Assembly: GCF_011045195.1 (NCBI RefSeq)
Contig: NZ_CP049199.1
Coordinates: 3,224,001 to 3,288,000, forward strand
Reading direction: 5' to 3'
DNA length: 64,000 nt
Source of the DNA: Caulobacter soli
Lineage (GTDB): Bacteria; Pseudomonadota; Alphaproteobacteria; Caulobacterales; Caulobacteraceae
Translations under genes and position numbers: made by a program
The notes under the pieces: generated by a model
Told to the model about the DNA's origin: nothing
Databases searched by the model: none
The model's input: the letters and a program-made list of their open reading frames with translations, nothing else
Shown: positions 33,334-42,019 of the stretch, one piece after another
Layout: each line of letters begins with the position of its first letter
Position numbering within the stretch: the first letter of the stretch is position 1

Positions 33334-35760
33334 CTAGAAGTTCACGTCCAGGCGCGCGCCGAAGTAGCGGAAGGCGTCGCGGCCCGGGAACCAGGTCTTG
33401 CCCTGCGCCGTCGGAATGGCCGGGTTGCTATAGCCCGACGTGCCGTTGCCCAACCCTTGCGCGTAGCGCTTGTCGAACAGGTTGTTGGCGAAGGCGGTCA
33501 GCTTGTACTTGCCCTCGCGGTCGGTGATCCCGACGGTCAGGTCCGTGATGCTGTAGGCCTTCTGGACCGTGCGCGGGTCCTGGCTGAGCGAGAAGTTGAT
33601 GTCGTCCTGCCAGCGGACATTGGCGCCGATGAAGGCCTTGAACGGCACGTTGTCGGGCAGGTCGATGTCGTACTGGCCGCCCAGGCTGAACTTGTACTTG
33701 GGCACGTTGTTCAGACGCTTGCCGTGCAGGTTCTGCTGGCGTCCGCTGACCGTCTGCGGCTTGCCGGCCACGATGGGTTGCAGCTGCGTGTAGCAGACCC
33801 CAGGCGCGGCCACGCCGCCGACGGGATACGGCGAGGCGAGATCCAGCGGCTGGCCCGAATAGCAGGGGCCGTTCGGGAAATCGATCACCGTCGCGTCGGT
33901 GTAGGCGAAGGCGCCGTTCAGGCGGAAGTGCGAGGTGATCCGCGCCACGCCGTCCAGTTCCAGGCCCTGGGTGCGCAGTTGGCCGATGCTGTTGAGGAAG
34001 GTCAGGAACGTGCCGTCGGGCAGGAACGAGGTGACCGAGGTCTGGAAGCCCTTGTAGTCGGCCCGGAACAGGGCGGCGTTGAAGTACACCCGGCGGTCCA
34101 GCAGGCTGCTCTTGAAGCCCAGCTCGTAGTTCTTGGCCGTCTCGGGCGGCACCGGCATGTTGGCCGCGATCTTGGAGTCGAAGGTGCTGACCAGGTCGTA
34201 GGCCTGACCCTTGTAACCCGTCGAATAGGTGGCGTAGGTCATGATGTCGGGCGTCCACTTGTACTGGACACCCACCTTGCCGGTCACCGCGTCGTCGTCA
34301 TTGGCCCCGCTGAACTCCTGGACCGAGGTCGGCGAGGTCAGGGTGGTGTTGGCGAAGATCGTCTTGTGGAACTGGTAGTCGATCTTCTGGCGATTGAACC
34401 GCGCCCCGCCCGTCAGGCTGAGCTTGTCGGTCAGGTCGAAGGTGGCGTTGGCGTAGGCCGAATAGTTCTCGTTGGTGCTCTCGGCAAGATAGCGGGCCAA
34501 TTGCAGCACCGGGCCGCGGTTCAGATAACGGTCCAGGTCGTTCTTGGCGTACCAGAGACCCGCCACATAGCGCAGCCGGCCCGTGCCCGGCGAGGTCAGA
34601 CGGAACTCCTGGGTCGTCGACTTGGCGTGGAAATAGCCGTTGATCACCGCGCCGCTGTTGATGCCCGACGGGCTGGCGACCGGGAAGCCCAGCAGGAACG
34701 GCTGGTCGGTGCCGTCGATGTCCTGGAAGTCGCGCATCTTCCAGCGATCGCGCGAGGTGATCGACGAGAAGGTGTGGCCCTTCAGGATCGAGCCTTCGCC
34801 GAAGTCGTAGTCCAGGCGGACCGTGCCGCCGAACACTTCGGAATTGCCGCCGCCGATGCGGTCGTCGGACCGGACGAAGTGGTTGTTCTTGTCGAAGGTG
34901 ATGCCGCGCAGGGTGGTGGTCGCGGGGAAGCCCGGCTCGCCCTGGTAGTTGAGGCCCGGCGTCAGCTCGGTGATCGCGCTGGCGCAGCAGCTGGAGACGT
35001 TGTGGTTGAACCGCGGCGCGACGCTGAACTTGAGGTTCTCGGTCGGGGTCCACTCGATCTTGGCGGTGGCGGTCAGGCCCGAGCTGCCGTTGACGTTCTT
35101 GCCGGTGGTCAGGTTCTTGAGGTTGCCGTCGTAGTCGCTCTTGGCGACGGTCAGGCGCACGCGGATGTCGTCATTGATCGGACCGGTGACGGTGAAGCCC
35201 AGGCGCTTTTCGCCGTCATCGGTGACCAGGGCCATCGCCTTGCCGCCGAAGGTGTCGGACGGAGCGGCGGTGACGATGTTCAGCACGCCGGCGATGGCGC
35301 TCTTGCCGAACAGGGTCGACTGCGGGCCGCGCAGCACTTCCACTCGCTCGACGTCGATCAGGTCCTTGAAGGCCGCGGCCTGGAAGCCGATCGGCACGTC
35401 GTCGATGACCACGGCGACGTCGGACTCCACGGCGATGCCGTTCGAGAAGGTGCCGATGCCGCGCATCTTGATGCTGAAGTTGCCTGGCTGGCTGCCGTAG
35501 TCGATCGACAGGCCCGGCGACAGCTTCACCAGGTCGCCTAGTTCGCGGACGTTGTTGCGCTCGATCACATCCTGGGTCAGGGCGGTCACCGACACCGGCA
35601 CGTCCTGCAGGCGCTCGGCGCGCTTGGTCGAGGTGACGATGATCTCTTCCAGTTGGACCGACGGGTCCGAACCACTGGCCTGGGCATGGGCGGCGCCCGT
35701 TCCCGCCACGACGGCGATCACGGCGGTCGACGCCAATAGGGCACGCTGAATCGTTCTCAT
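33334..35760 (-). CDS. TonB-dependent receptor
   Basis: Outer-membrane active transporter, 808 residues. Signal peptide at residues 1-26 (ASTAVIAVVAGTGAAHAQ). The plug domain has EIIVTSTKRAERLQDVPVSV and GLSIDYGSQPGNFSIKMRGI. The 22-strand barrel follows, ending in ARLDVNF. It is divergent from kduI across a 340-nt gap with regulator-like sites, so the cargo is probably a uronate- or pectin-derived oligosaccharide; that is inference. A strong terminator follows. Confidence 0.93.
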   Translation of the reverse strand: MRTIQRALLASTAVIAVVAGTGAAHAQASGSDPSVQLEEIIVTSTKRAERLQDVPVSVTALTQDVIERNNVRELGDLVKLSPGLSIDYGSQPGNFSIKMRGIGTFSNGIAVESDVAVVIDDVPIGFQAAAFKDLIDVERVEVLRGPQSTLFGKSAIAGVLNIVTAAPSDTFGGKAMALVTDDGEKRLGFTVTGPINDDIRVRLTVAKSDYDGNLKNLTTGKNVNGSSGLTATAKIEWTPTENLKFSVAPRFNHNVSSCCASAITELTPGLNYQGEPGFPATTTLRGITFDKNNHFVRSDDRIGGGNSEVFGGTVRLDYDFGEGSILKGHTFSSITSRDRWKMRDFQDIDGTDQPFLLGFPVASPSGINSGAVINGYFHAKSTTQEFRLTSPGTGRLRYVAGLWYAKNDLDRYLNRGPVLQLARYLAESTNENYSAYANATFDLTDKLSLTGGARFNRQKIDYQFHKTIFANTTLTSPTSVQEFSGANDDDAVTGKVGVQYKWTPDIMTYATYSTGYKGQAYDLVSTFDSKIAANMPVPPETAKNYELGFKSSLLDRRVYFNAALFRADYKGFQTSVTSFLPDGTFLTFLNSIGQLRTQGLELDGVARITSHFRLNGAFAYTDATVIDFPNGPCYSGQPLDLASPYPVGGVAAPGVCYTQLQPIVAGKPQTVSGRQQNLHGKRLNNVPKYKFSLGGQYDIDLPDNVPFKAFIGANVRWQDDINFSLSQDPRTVQKAYSITDLTVGITDREGKYKLTAFANNLFDKRYAQGLGNGTSGYSNPAIPTAQGKTWFPGRDAFRYFGARLDVNF

Positions 35761-35826
35761 GTCTCTCCCCTCGTTTCCTCGCGCAGCGCCAAGGCCGGTT
35801 TATCCGGTCAATTATCAGCGCCAATT

Positions 35827-36019
35827 TGGTAAGACCAAAATTGGCCAGTGGTCAGGTAAATTGTCAAGCAACAACCGACATCGTTGTCATTTTTGCTTAA
35901 TCCCTTGAAAAGGCGAGGCTTTGCGACGATCCGGAAGCGCGATGACAACGATGTCTTTACGTACGGCTGTGGAATATGGTCATTTAGCCTTGCGACCAGA
36001 CGGCAAATTGGTAATGCCA
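35827..36019. promoter_or_regulatory. FadR-type operator sites between receptor and kduI
   Basis: In the 340-nt divergent gap, TGGT-AAG-ACCA (35827-35837) is a perfect match to the TGGT-N3-ACCA sites of FadR/GntR regulators, and TGGT-AAT-GCCA (36009-36019) is a one-base variant. One lies 67 nt from the receptor start and the other near the kduI upstream peptide. A further TTGGTCA half-site follows at 36022. The gap is markedly more AT-rich than the rest of the window. Regulator assignment to the two local GntR genes is inference. Confidence 0.6.
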
Positions 36020-36044
36020 GATTGGTCACATGATTGAGGGACGA

Positions 36045-36104
36045 ATGATCCGCACACCATTCCACGCGATGACGTCGGCCACCGCCGCGCGGCCGTCGCG
36101 ATGA
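36045..36104 (+). CDS. Possible 19-residue upstream peptide coupled to kduI
   Basis: A short frame MIRTPFHAMTSATAARPSR starts at ATG 36045 behind GAGGG and ends in a TGA that overlaps the kduI ATG as ATGA. kduI itself has no ribosome site, so this peptide could deliver ribosomes to it by translational coupling. It is also possible that the real kduI start lies elsewhere and this is chance. Confidence 0.4.
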   Translation: MIRTPFHAMTSATAARPSR

Positions 36105-36943
36105 GCGCCCCCGGCATGAAGCTGCGCCCCAGCACCGACCGCGAAGGCCTGCGCCGGATGACCGCCGAGGACATCCGCGACACCTTCGTGATCGACGACC
36201 TGTTCCAGCCCGGCCAGGTCTCGATGACCTATGTCGAGGTCGACCGCGCCGTCGTCGGCTCGGCCGCGCCGCTGGACGCCCCCCTGCCCCTGCCCACCGA
36301 CCGCCGCCTGGCCTCGGCCTATTTCTGCGAGCGCCGCGAGCTGGGCGTGATCAATATCGGCGGCCCCGGCTGGATCGAACTGGACGGCGCGCGCCACGAC
36401 CTGGACAATCTGGACAGCCTGTATGTCGGTCGCGGCGTCCAGTCCGTGACCTTCGCCAGCGCCTCGGCCGACGCGCCCGCCAAGTTCTATTTCGTCAGCT
36501 ATCCGGCCCACGCCGCCCACCCCAGCACGCTGGTGCGCAAGGCCCAAGCGCGGGAGATCCAGGCCGGCGACCAGAAGACCGCCAACCGCCGGGTGATCCG
36601 CCAGAGCATCCGCCCCGGCCTGGTCGAGACCTGCCAGCTGGTCATGGGCTTCACCGAGCTAGCGCCCGGCAACGTGTGGAACACCATGCCGCCGCACACC
36701 CACGGGCGGCGCAGCGAGATCTACATGTACTTCGACGCCGCCCCCGCCCGGGTGATGCATATCATGGGCGAGCCCTCCAACCCCCGGACGGTGTTCATGG
36801 ACGATGGCGAGGCGGTGTTCTCGCCCAGTTGGTCGATGCACAGCGGGGTCGGCACGGCCGACTACCGCTTCGTCTGGTCGATGGGCGGCGAGAACCTGGA
36901 CTTCGACGACATGGACCACCTGGCCCTGGCCGACCTGCGCTAG
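36101..36943 (+). CDS. kduI: 5-dehydro-4-deoxy-D-glucuronate isomerase
   Basis: Converts 5-keto-4-deoxyuronate to 3-deoxy-D-glycero-2,5-hexodiulosonate in pectin/uronate breakdown. 280 residues. The cupin zinc site is in MPPHTHGRRSEIYMYFD (His, His, Glu) with a later His in SPSWSMHSGVGTADY. It starts at ATG 36101, overlapping a possible upstream peptide. The next gene is an unsaturated glycuronyl hydrolase, which supplies its substrate. Confidence 0.95.
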   Translation: MSAPGMKLRPSTDREGLRRMTAEDIRDTFVIDDLFQPGQVSMTYVEVDRAVVGSAAPLDAPLPLPTDRRLASAYFCERRELGVINIGGPGWIELDGARHDLDNLDSLYVGRGVQSVTFASASADAPAKFYFVSYPAHAAHPSTLVRKAQAREIQAGDQKTANRRVIRQSIRPGLVETCQLVMGFTELAPGNVWNTMPPHTHGRRSEIYMYFDAAPARVMHIMGEPSNPRTVFMDDGEAVFSPSWSMHSGVGTADYRFVWSMGGENLDFDDMDHLALADLR

Positions 36944-36990
36944 GCCAGGCCCGGACGACAAGAACAAGAACCACAAAGGGAGACGAGACG

Positions 36991-38178
36991 ATGCCGCGAC
37001 GCCTGACGGGAGCCCTCCTGGCCACCGCCGCCCTGCTGGGCCCGATGCAGGCCTGCGCGGCCACGCCCGCCAGGCCGGCCGCGACGACCGCCGCCCCAGC
37101 CAACGCCGCCGCGCTGGCGGCCGGCGCTCACGTGGCCGACTGGCAGCTGAGCCACATGGACAATTTCGACTATGTGCCGGCCTCGCAGTTTCGCCGCGAC
37201 ACCGAGGCCCCGCGCGACTGGATCCAAGCGGCCTTCTATGTCGGCCTGACCGCCTTCGCAGACGCCTCCAAGGATCCCAAGTACGCGAACGCCATCGTGG
37301 CCCACGGCCAGGCCGAGGGCTGGGGCTTCGACAAACGCCCCCGCCACGCCGACGCCGACGCCACTGGCGCGGTCTGGATCTGGGCCGCCGCCCACACCCA
37401 TGACGCCGCCAAGCTGGCCCCGGTGCGCGCCCGCTTCGACGCCGTCCTGGCCGATCCCTCCAGCGTCGACCTGGGCTTCGACGCCAAGCCGCCGCAGGGC
37501 GGCGATCCCTACTGCCAGGCCCGCTGGTGCTGGAGCGACGCGATCTTCATGGCCCCGCCCGCCTGGGTGGCCCTGTCCAAGGAAACCCGGGACCCGCGCT
37601 ACCTGGCCCATGCCGACAGCGAGTTCTGGGCGACCACCGACCTGCTCTACGACAAGGCCGACCACCTCTATTTCCGCGACAGCCGCTTCATCGCCAAGCG
37701 CAGCGACGCCGGCGCCAAGATCTTCTGGGGCCGTGGCAACGGCTGGGCCTTCGCCGGGATCGCCCGCATCCTGCAAGACCTGCCCAAGGACCATCCCAGC
37801 CGGCCGCGCTATGAGGCGCTGTTCAAACAGATGGCCGCCAGGATCGTCACTCTGCAAGGTGAGCAAGGCTACTGGCCCGTCTCGCTGCTGGAGCCGCAGA
37901 AGACGCCCGAGACCAGCGGTACGGGCTTCTTCGTCTACGGCCTGGCCTGGGGCGTGAACCACGGCCTGCTGCCGGCCGCCCAGTATCGCCCGGCGATCGA
38001 CAAGGGCTGGACCGCCCTGACCGCCGCGGTCGAGCCCGACGGCAAGCTGGGCTGGGTGCAGCGGGTGGGCGCCGCGCCCGACCAGGTGGGGCCGGACGAC
38101 ACCCAGCTGTACGGCGTCGGCGCCTTCCTGCTGGCCGCCAGCGAAGTGTCGAGGCTGCCATCCCCGGCTAAACGGTGA
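36991..38178 (+). CDS. GH88/GH105 unsaturated glycuronyl hydrolase, exported
   Basis: Removes the unsaturated uronic acid left by lyases on oligosaccharides. 395 residues from ATG 36991. A signal region (LTGALLATAALLGPMQACAA) suggests periplasmic or lipid-anchored location. The (alpha/alpha)6 domain shows WIQAAFYVGLTAFAD, WCWSDAIFMAPPAW and FWGRGNGWAFAG, hallmarks of the YteR-like family. It lies 47 nt after kduI and shares its stop area with the GntR gene. GH105 is favoured over GH88; exact linkage unknown. Confidence 0.9.
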   Translation: MPRRLTGALLATAALLGPMQACAATPARPAATTAAPANAAALAAGAHVADWQLSHMDNFDYVPASQFRRDTEAPRDWIQAAFYVGLTAFADASKDPKYANAIVAHGQAEGWGFDKRPRHADADATGAVWIWAAAHTHDAAKLAPVRARFDAVLADPSSVDLGFDAKPPQGGDPYCQARWCWSDAIFMAPPAWVALSKETRDPRYLAHADSEFWATTDLLYDKADHLYFRDSRFIAKRSDAGAKIFWGRGNGWAFAGIARILQDLPKDHPSRPRYEALFKQMAARIVTLQGEQGYWPVSLLEPQKTPETSGTGFFVYGLAWGVNHGLLPAAQYRPAIDKGWTALTAAVEPDGKLGWVQRVGAAPDQVGPDDTQLYGVGAFLLAASEVSRLPSPAKR

Positions 38179-38219
38179 CGCCGTTTGCCCCGCCGCCCGT
38201 CCCCGCTAGGATGATCGAC

Positions 38220-38981
38220 ATGACCACTGGCGCCCAAGACCCGCAGAAACTTTACCAGCAGATCGCCCGCGCGATCGCCACGGCCATCAATGACGGCCGC
38301 TATGGACCGGGCGACAAGCTGCCGTCCGAGCGAGAATTGGCCGATGACTTCGGGGTGAGTCGTCCGACCATTCGCGACGCCATGATCGCCCTGGAGTTCC
38401 AAGGCCTGGTCGAGGCCCGGCAGGGCTCGGGCGTCTATGTCAACGCCACGGCCATACCCGCTGGCGACGATCCGGGCGAGCTGGAGGTCGGCGCCCTGGA
38501 GCTGACCGAGGCTCGCCGCCTGTTCGAGGGCGAAGCCTGCGCCCTGTCGGCCGCCACCATCACCGACGAGAACCTGACCCTGCTGGACCAGACCGTCGCC
38601 CAGATGGTCCGCAGCTTCGCCCCCGACGAGGTCGAGCGGCTGGAGCAGGAATTCCACCTGGCCATCGCCCGCGCCACCGGCAACGCCGCCATCGAGGCCG
38701 GGGTCGAGGACCTGTGGACCCTGCGCCAGCAGTCGCCGACCTGCGTGGCCATGCTGCGCCGGGCGCGCACCCATACCGGCGGCGACTTCGTCGAAGAGCA
38801 CCGCAAGATCGTCTCCGCCCTGCGCCGGCGCGATCCCAAGGCCGCCCGCCAGGCCATCCACGGCCATTTGGCTCAGGTGATCGACGACCTGCTGGCCGTG
38901 ACCGAACTCGACGCCCTCCAGCAGACCCGCCAGAAAATGGCCGAGCAGCGACGCGAGCTGGCTCGGCGCACCGAGATCTAG
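38220..38981 (+). CDS. FadR/GntR-family regulator, copy 2
   Basis: 253 residues. Start taken at ATG 38220 (MTTGAQDP) because TAGGA lies about 8 nt upstream; GTG 38175 and ATG 38211 are alternatives. The winged helix has SERELADDFGVSRPTIRDAM and EARQGSGVYV. The FCD domain has EARRLFEGEACALSA, FHLAIARATGN and EEHRKIVSAL. Paralogue of the gene at 30019. It follows the hydrolase and is likely the local regulator of kduI and the receptor; inference from place and sites. Confidence 0.92.
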   Translation: MTTGAQDPQKLYQQIARAIATAINDGRYGPGDKLPSERELADDFGVSRPTIRDAMIALEFQGLVEARQGSGVYVNATAIPAGDDPGELEVGALELTEARRLFEGEACALSAATITDENLTLLDQTVAQMVRSFAPDEVERLEQEFHLAIARATGNAAIEAGVEDLWTLRQQSPTCVAMLRRARTHTGGDFVEEHRKIVSALRRRDPKAARQAIHGHLAQVIDDLLAVTELDALQQTRQKMAEQRRELARRTEI

Positions 38982-38992
38982 AGCGAGCGCCC

Positions 38993-39940
38993 ATGTCCAA
39001 GCTGATCCTGTCCCTCGCGGTCGCCGCGAGCCTCTCCCTGCCTGCCCTGGCGCACGCCCAGGCTCCCAGCACGGCCGCCCTGCCCCCGCTGGTCGAGCCG
39101 GCCCTGGTCAAGCCCGACGTCGAAGGCCAGAAGCCCCGCGCCGTCGTCAGCTACGCCCCCTATCGCTACGACGACATCCTCTGGGAGAACGACCGCACCG
39201 CTCACCGCATCTACGGCCCGGCCCTAGAGGCCTATGAGCCGCCCTCGACCTCGGGCGTCGACGCCTGGGGCAAGCTGGTGCGCTGGCCGTTCATGGAGCG
39301 CCAGCTGAAGACCGGCAAGCAGCACGACTTCCACGGCGAGGGCCTGGACTTCTACGACGTCAACACCTTCCGGGGCGCCGGCGGCCTGGGCGTGTGGCAG
39401 AACAACAAGCTGTGGACCTCGCGCAACTGGAAGTCCTACGAGATTCTCAAGACCGGCGGCGACGTCGCCCAGTTCAAGGTCACCTACGCCCCCTGGCCGA
39501 TCGATGTGGACCGCAAGGTCTGGGAGACCCGCACCTTCACCCTGCCGCTGGGCACCAACTTCACGCGGATGGTCTCGACCATCAGCTCCGACAAGCCCGG
39601 TCCGCTGGTGGTCGGCATCGGCATCAGCAAGCGCAAGGCCACCCACCAGGGCGCGGGCGGGGTGTTCACCAAGGACCTGGGCGCGGGCCGCGTCTCGTAC
39701 TGGGAGCCCACCGATCCGGTGAAGGGCACGATGGGCATCGCTCTGATGGTCGATCCCAAGGCCCTGGTCGAGGTGCGCCAGGACGCCGACAACTACATCG
39801 TCCTGGTCAAGGTCGAGCCCGGCAAGCCGTTCGTCTACTACATGGGCGCGGCCTGGGACAAAGGCCTGGACTTCCATGACCGCGAGGGCTGGGAAGCCTA
39901 TGTCCGTTCGGAAAAGGCCGACTTCGACCCGACGCACTGA
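38993..39940 (+). CDS. DUF4861 family exported protein
   Basis: 315 residues with a Sec signal (LILSLAVAASLSLPALAHAQ). The mature part has ENDRTAHRIYGPALEAYEP, GLDFYDVNTFRGAGGLG and YYMGAAWDKGLDFHDREGWEAY-type residues of the DUF4861 family, which is often found in polysaccharide utilisation clusters. The catalytic role is not established here. It is 11 nt after the GntR gene and last in the kduI run. Confidence 0.85.
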   Translation: MSKLILSLAVAASLSLPALAHAQAPSTAALPPLVEPALVKPDVEGQKPRAVVSYAPYRYDDILWENDRTAHRIYGPALEAYEPPSTSGVDAWGKLVRWPFMERQLKTGKQHDFHGEGLDFYDVNTFRGAGGLGVWQNNKLWTSRNWKSYEILKTGGDVAQFKVTYAPWPIDVDRKVWETRTFTLPLGTNFTRMVSTISSDKPGPLVVGIGISKRKATHQGAGGVFTKDLGAGRVSYWEPTDPVKGTMGIALMVDPKALVEVRQDADNYIVLVKVEPGKPFVYYMGAAWDKGLDFHDREGWEAYVRSEKADFDPTH

Positions 39941-40088
39941 GAGCGTGGGACGTTCGGGTGTGGAAAGCGAGCCAAGGCGTCTGGAACTTCGCCCCCGGCT
40001 TTGCTAGGAAGCTCTCCCCGCGCCGAGACGTCCAGTCGTCCGGCTATCCAAGGGACTGCGGCCTTGCTCCCCAGCAGGCCGGCGCCGT

Positions 40089-40173
40089 GCGGGCGTGGTG
40101 GAACTGGTAGACGCGCCGGACTCAAAATCCGGTTCCGAAAGGAGTGCCGGTTCGACCCCGGCCGCCCGCACCA
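40089..40173 (+). tRNA. tRNA-Leu (CAA anticodon)
   Basis: An 85-nt class II tRNA. Acceptor arms GCGGGCG (40089-40095) and CGCCCGC (40163-40169) pair. The anticodon stem CCGGA/TCCGG encloses loop CTCAAAA with anticodon CAA, reading UUG as leucine. The T arm has GGTTCGACCCC. CCA is encoded at 40171-40173. A variable arm is present as expected for leucine tRNA. Confidence 0.95.
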
Positions 40174-40185
40174 AGCTCTCTTAAA

Positions 40186-40332
40186 TCAACGATTTTTACC
40201 GCGACGCGGCCGCCACGTCGTGACGACCAGCGCGAGCGTGGCCGCACCCAGCGCGGCCAGGGTGGCCCAGTCGACGATGAGGGCGGCGGCCGACAGCGAA
40301 GCGCGCACCGGGCGCTTGGCCGCCGTCGCCAT
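40186..40332 (-). CDS. Possible small membrane protein (48 residues)
   Basis: A 48-residue frame with one hydrophobic segment (WATLAALGAATLALVVTTW) and a basic tail RPRRGKNR, which fits a small single-pass protein. It lies between tRNA-Leu and the MarR gene. No ribosome site is visible, and codon use is like the neighbours, so it stays uncertain. Confidence 0.35.
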   Translation of the reverse strand: MATAAKRPVRASLSAAALIVDWATLAALGAATLALVVTTWRPRRGKNR

Positions 40333-40449
40333 GGCTTTAGATCGTTTACCCACGTCATGGCTCCGTTCGCGCTCCTCCGGGGAGCGCGCGTCGATCCCCA
40401 GGGTTCCGGCGAGGGAGACAGCACGGTCGCCGACGACCGCGCGCCGGAT

Positions 40450-40974
40450 CTATTCCGGACGTTCGGATCCCGGCGGCGCGGTGTCGGCCCCGTAGAGCGT
40501 GCCGGCGGCGATCTCCAGCTGGCCCAGGAGGCGCTTCAGCGTCGTCACCTCGCTGGGCGCCAGACCGGCCAGCAGCGCGGCCTCGTAGGCGCGCGCCAGG
40601 GGCACGATCTCGGCGAACAGGCGGCGGCCGGCGGCGGTGAGCTCCAGGCTGTGCGAGCGCCGGTCCACGCGGTTGCTCAGGCGCACCGCCAGGCGGCGCT
40701 CGACCAAGTCTTGGGCGGCGCGGCTGACCCGCACCTTGTCCATGGCCGTGCGCACGACGGCGGCCTGCTGGGTCAGCGGACCTTCGGCCAGCACCGACAT
40801 CAGCCGCCATTGCGGGATGCTGAGGCCGAAGCGGTCTTCATAGGCGCGGGCGATCAGCCGGCTGACGGCCGTGGACGACGTCGCCAGCTGATAGGGCAGA
40901 TAGTCGGCCAGCGAGACGTGCTCGGGGGCGCCTTCGGGGGGAATCTGAGTCATGGGTGAGACCGTCGCGGCCAT
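40450..40974 (-). CDS. MarR-family transcriptional regulator
   Basis: 174 residues from ATG 40974, which has AGGAAGG just upstream; an open frame reaches 40995. The winged helix region has LSIPQWRLMSVLAEGPLTQQ, then MDKVRVSRAAQDLVERRLAV and the wing RSHSLELTAAGRRLF. Helices at both ends give the dimer interface. Single gene. The regulated target is not evident from the neighbours. Confidence 0.88.
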   Translation of the reverse strand: MAATVSPMTQIPPEGAPEHVSLADYLPYQLATSSTAVSRLIARAYEDRFGLSIPQWRLMSVLAEGPLTQQAAVVRTAMDKVRVSRAAQDLVERRLAVRLSNRVDRRSHSLELTAAGRRLFAEIVPLARAYEAALLAGLAPSEVTTLKRLLGQLEIAAGTLYGADTAPPGSERPE

Positions 40975-41173
40975 GGCCTTCCTTTCGTCCTCCATACGCC
41001 CGCGACTCTGGCGGTCGCTCGCGTCGACAAGACCCGATCTGGCGCGGCGCGACAGCCCCGCTCAATCATGGCCAAGCCTGGGGACAGGAAAGGCGGCGTT
41101 TCGCTTGGCGGTTGTGCATTCGGCCGGCTGGACGCCCAGCGAAGGGGCGCCCGCGAAAAATGGAACCAGCAGT

Positions 41174-41974
41174 TCAGTGTCCGTCCGACTCCTTGGACTT
41201 GAACGGCTCGGTCTTGGTCAGCGCGGCCTGGCAGCGTTGAAGTTCGTTGAGACAATCGCCCCGGCTCCAGAAATCGGAAAATTCCACAACAGCCATGCGG
41301 ACTTGGCGAGAATAGTCCTTGTGGTCAAGAACCTTCGGTTCTTCTTCCTCATGCTCGTCGTGCCCATGACCGTGGTCGGGCTCGTGCGCGGGACGATGGC
41401 CGGTCAGGACCAGGGTCTGACCGCCCAGGATGGTGACATTGGCCGCGGCCAGCTCCAGCTCGGTCTCCTTGTGACCGACGCCGTGACCCCCGCCATGGCC
41501 ATCGTCGTGGCCGTGCTTGTCGTCCTTCCTGCCGTGGGCGCCGCCATGAGCGCTCTTGGGCTTGTCCTTGTCCTTGGGCTTTTCCTCGACCGGCTCGCCC
41601 TTGAGCGCCTCGGTCACGCCCTTCAGGGCCTTGGCGCAGGGACCGCCGAACGCCAGCACCGGCCCGATCCGGCGCTGCACCTCCTCGACCAGGTCCTGGG
41701 CCTTGTAGAGCAACTCGCCCGACGGGGCGCTGGTGGCCGCCACGCACTTGGCCTTGATGGCTTCGTGGATCGTCTTGGGAATCTCGCGCCAGCGGTCGTC
41801 GCGCCCTCGCCCGCCGACGTGCTTGCCCACGTAATAGGTCAGGATGGCGACGGCCAGCACGACCAGGGCGATGCCGGCCAGCAAGGTCGGATCGAAGATC
41901 GGCACCGGCGTGTCGACGGGAAACTCTGACTGGTACACCGGACCCCCTCCAGCAGCAGGCAAGCGAGAGTCCAT
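41174..41974 (-). CDS. His-rich single-pass membrane protein, unknown
   Basis: 266 residues. One membrane helix near the start (LLAGIALVVLAVAILTYYV), then a soluble part with conserved-looking TIHEAIKAKCVAATSAPSGE and VQRRIGPVLAFGGPCAKAL. The middle is a Lys/His/Asp/Gly-rich linker (HGHDDGHGGGHG, then PDHGHGHDEHEEEE), which looks metal-binding. It ends with SDFWSRGDCLNELQRCQAAL. Four Cys in two pairs. I do not recognise a family. The next gene downstream on this strand is 476 nt away. Confidence 0.72.
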   Translation of the reverse strand: MDSRLPAAGGGPVYQSEFPVDTPVPIFDPTLLAGIALVVLAVAILTYYVGKHVGGRGRDDRWREIPKTIHEAIKAKCVAATSAPSGELLYKAQDLVEEVQRRIGPVLAFGGPCAKALKGVTEALKGEPVEEKPKDKDKPKSAHGGAHGRKDDKHGHDDGHGGGHGVGHKETELELAAANVTILGGQTLVLTGHRPAHEPDHGHGHDEHEEEEPKVLDHKDYSRQVRMAVVEFSDFWSRGDCLNELQRCQAALTKTEPFKSKESDGH

Positions 41975-42019
41975 GGTTAACGCATCACGGCGCCGCTTGC
42001 ACGACCAAGGTTATGCGAC

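Noticed and set aside
33247..35541. 764-codon plus-strand frame opposite the TonB receptor
   Set aside because: Shadow of the receptor; no signal peptide, motif or ribosome site.
40122..40424. 100-codon minus-strand frame overlapping tRNA-Leu
   Set aside because: It runs through the tRNA gene and has Pro/Arg-rich low complexity; only a shorter 48-codon frame inside the gap is worth noting.
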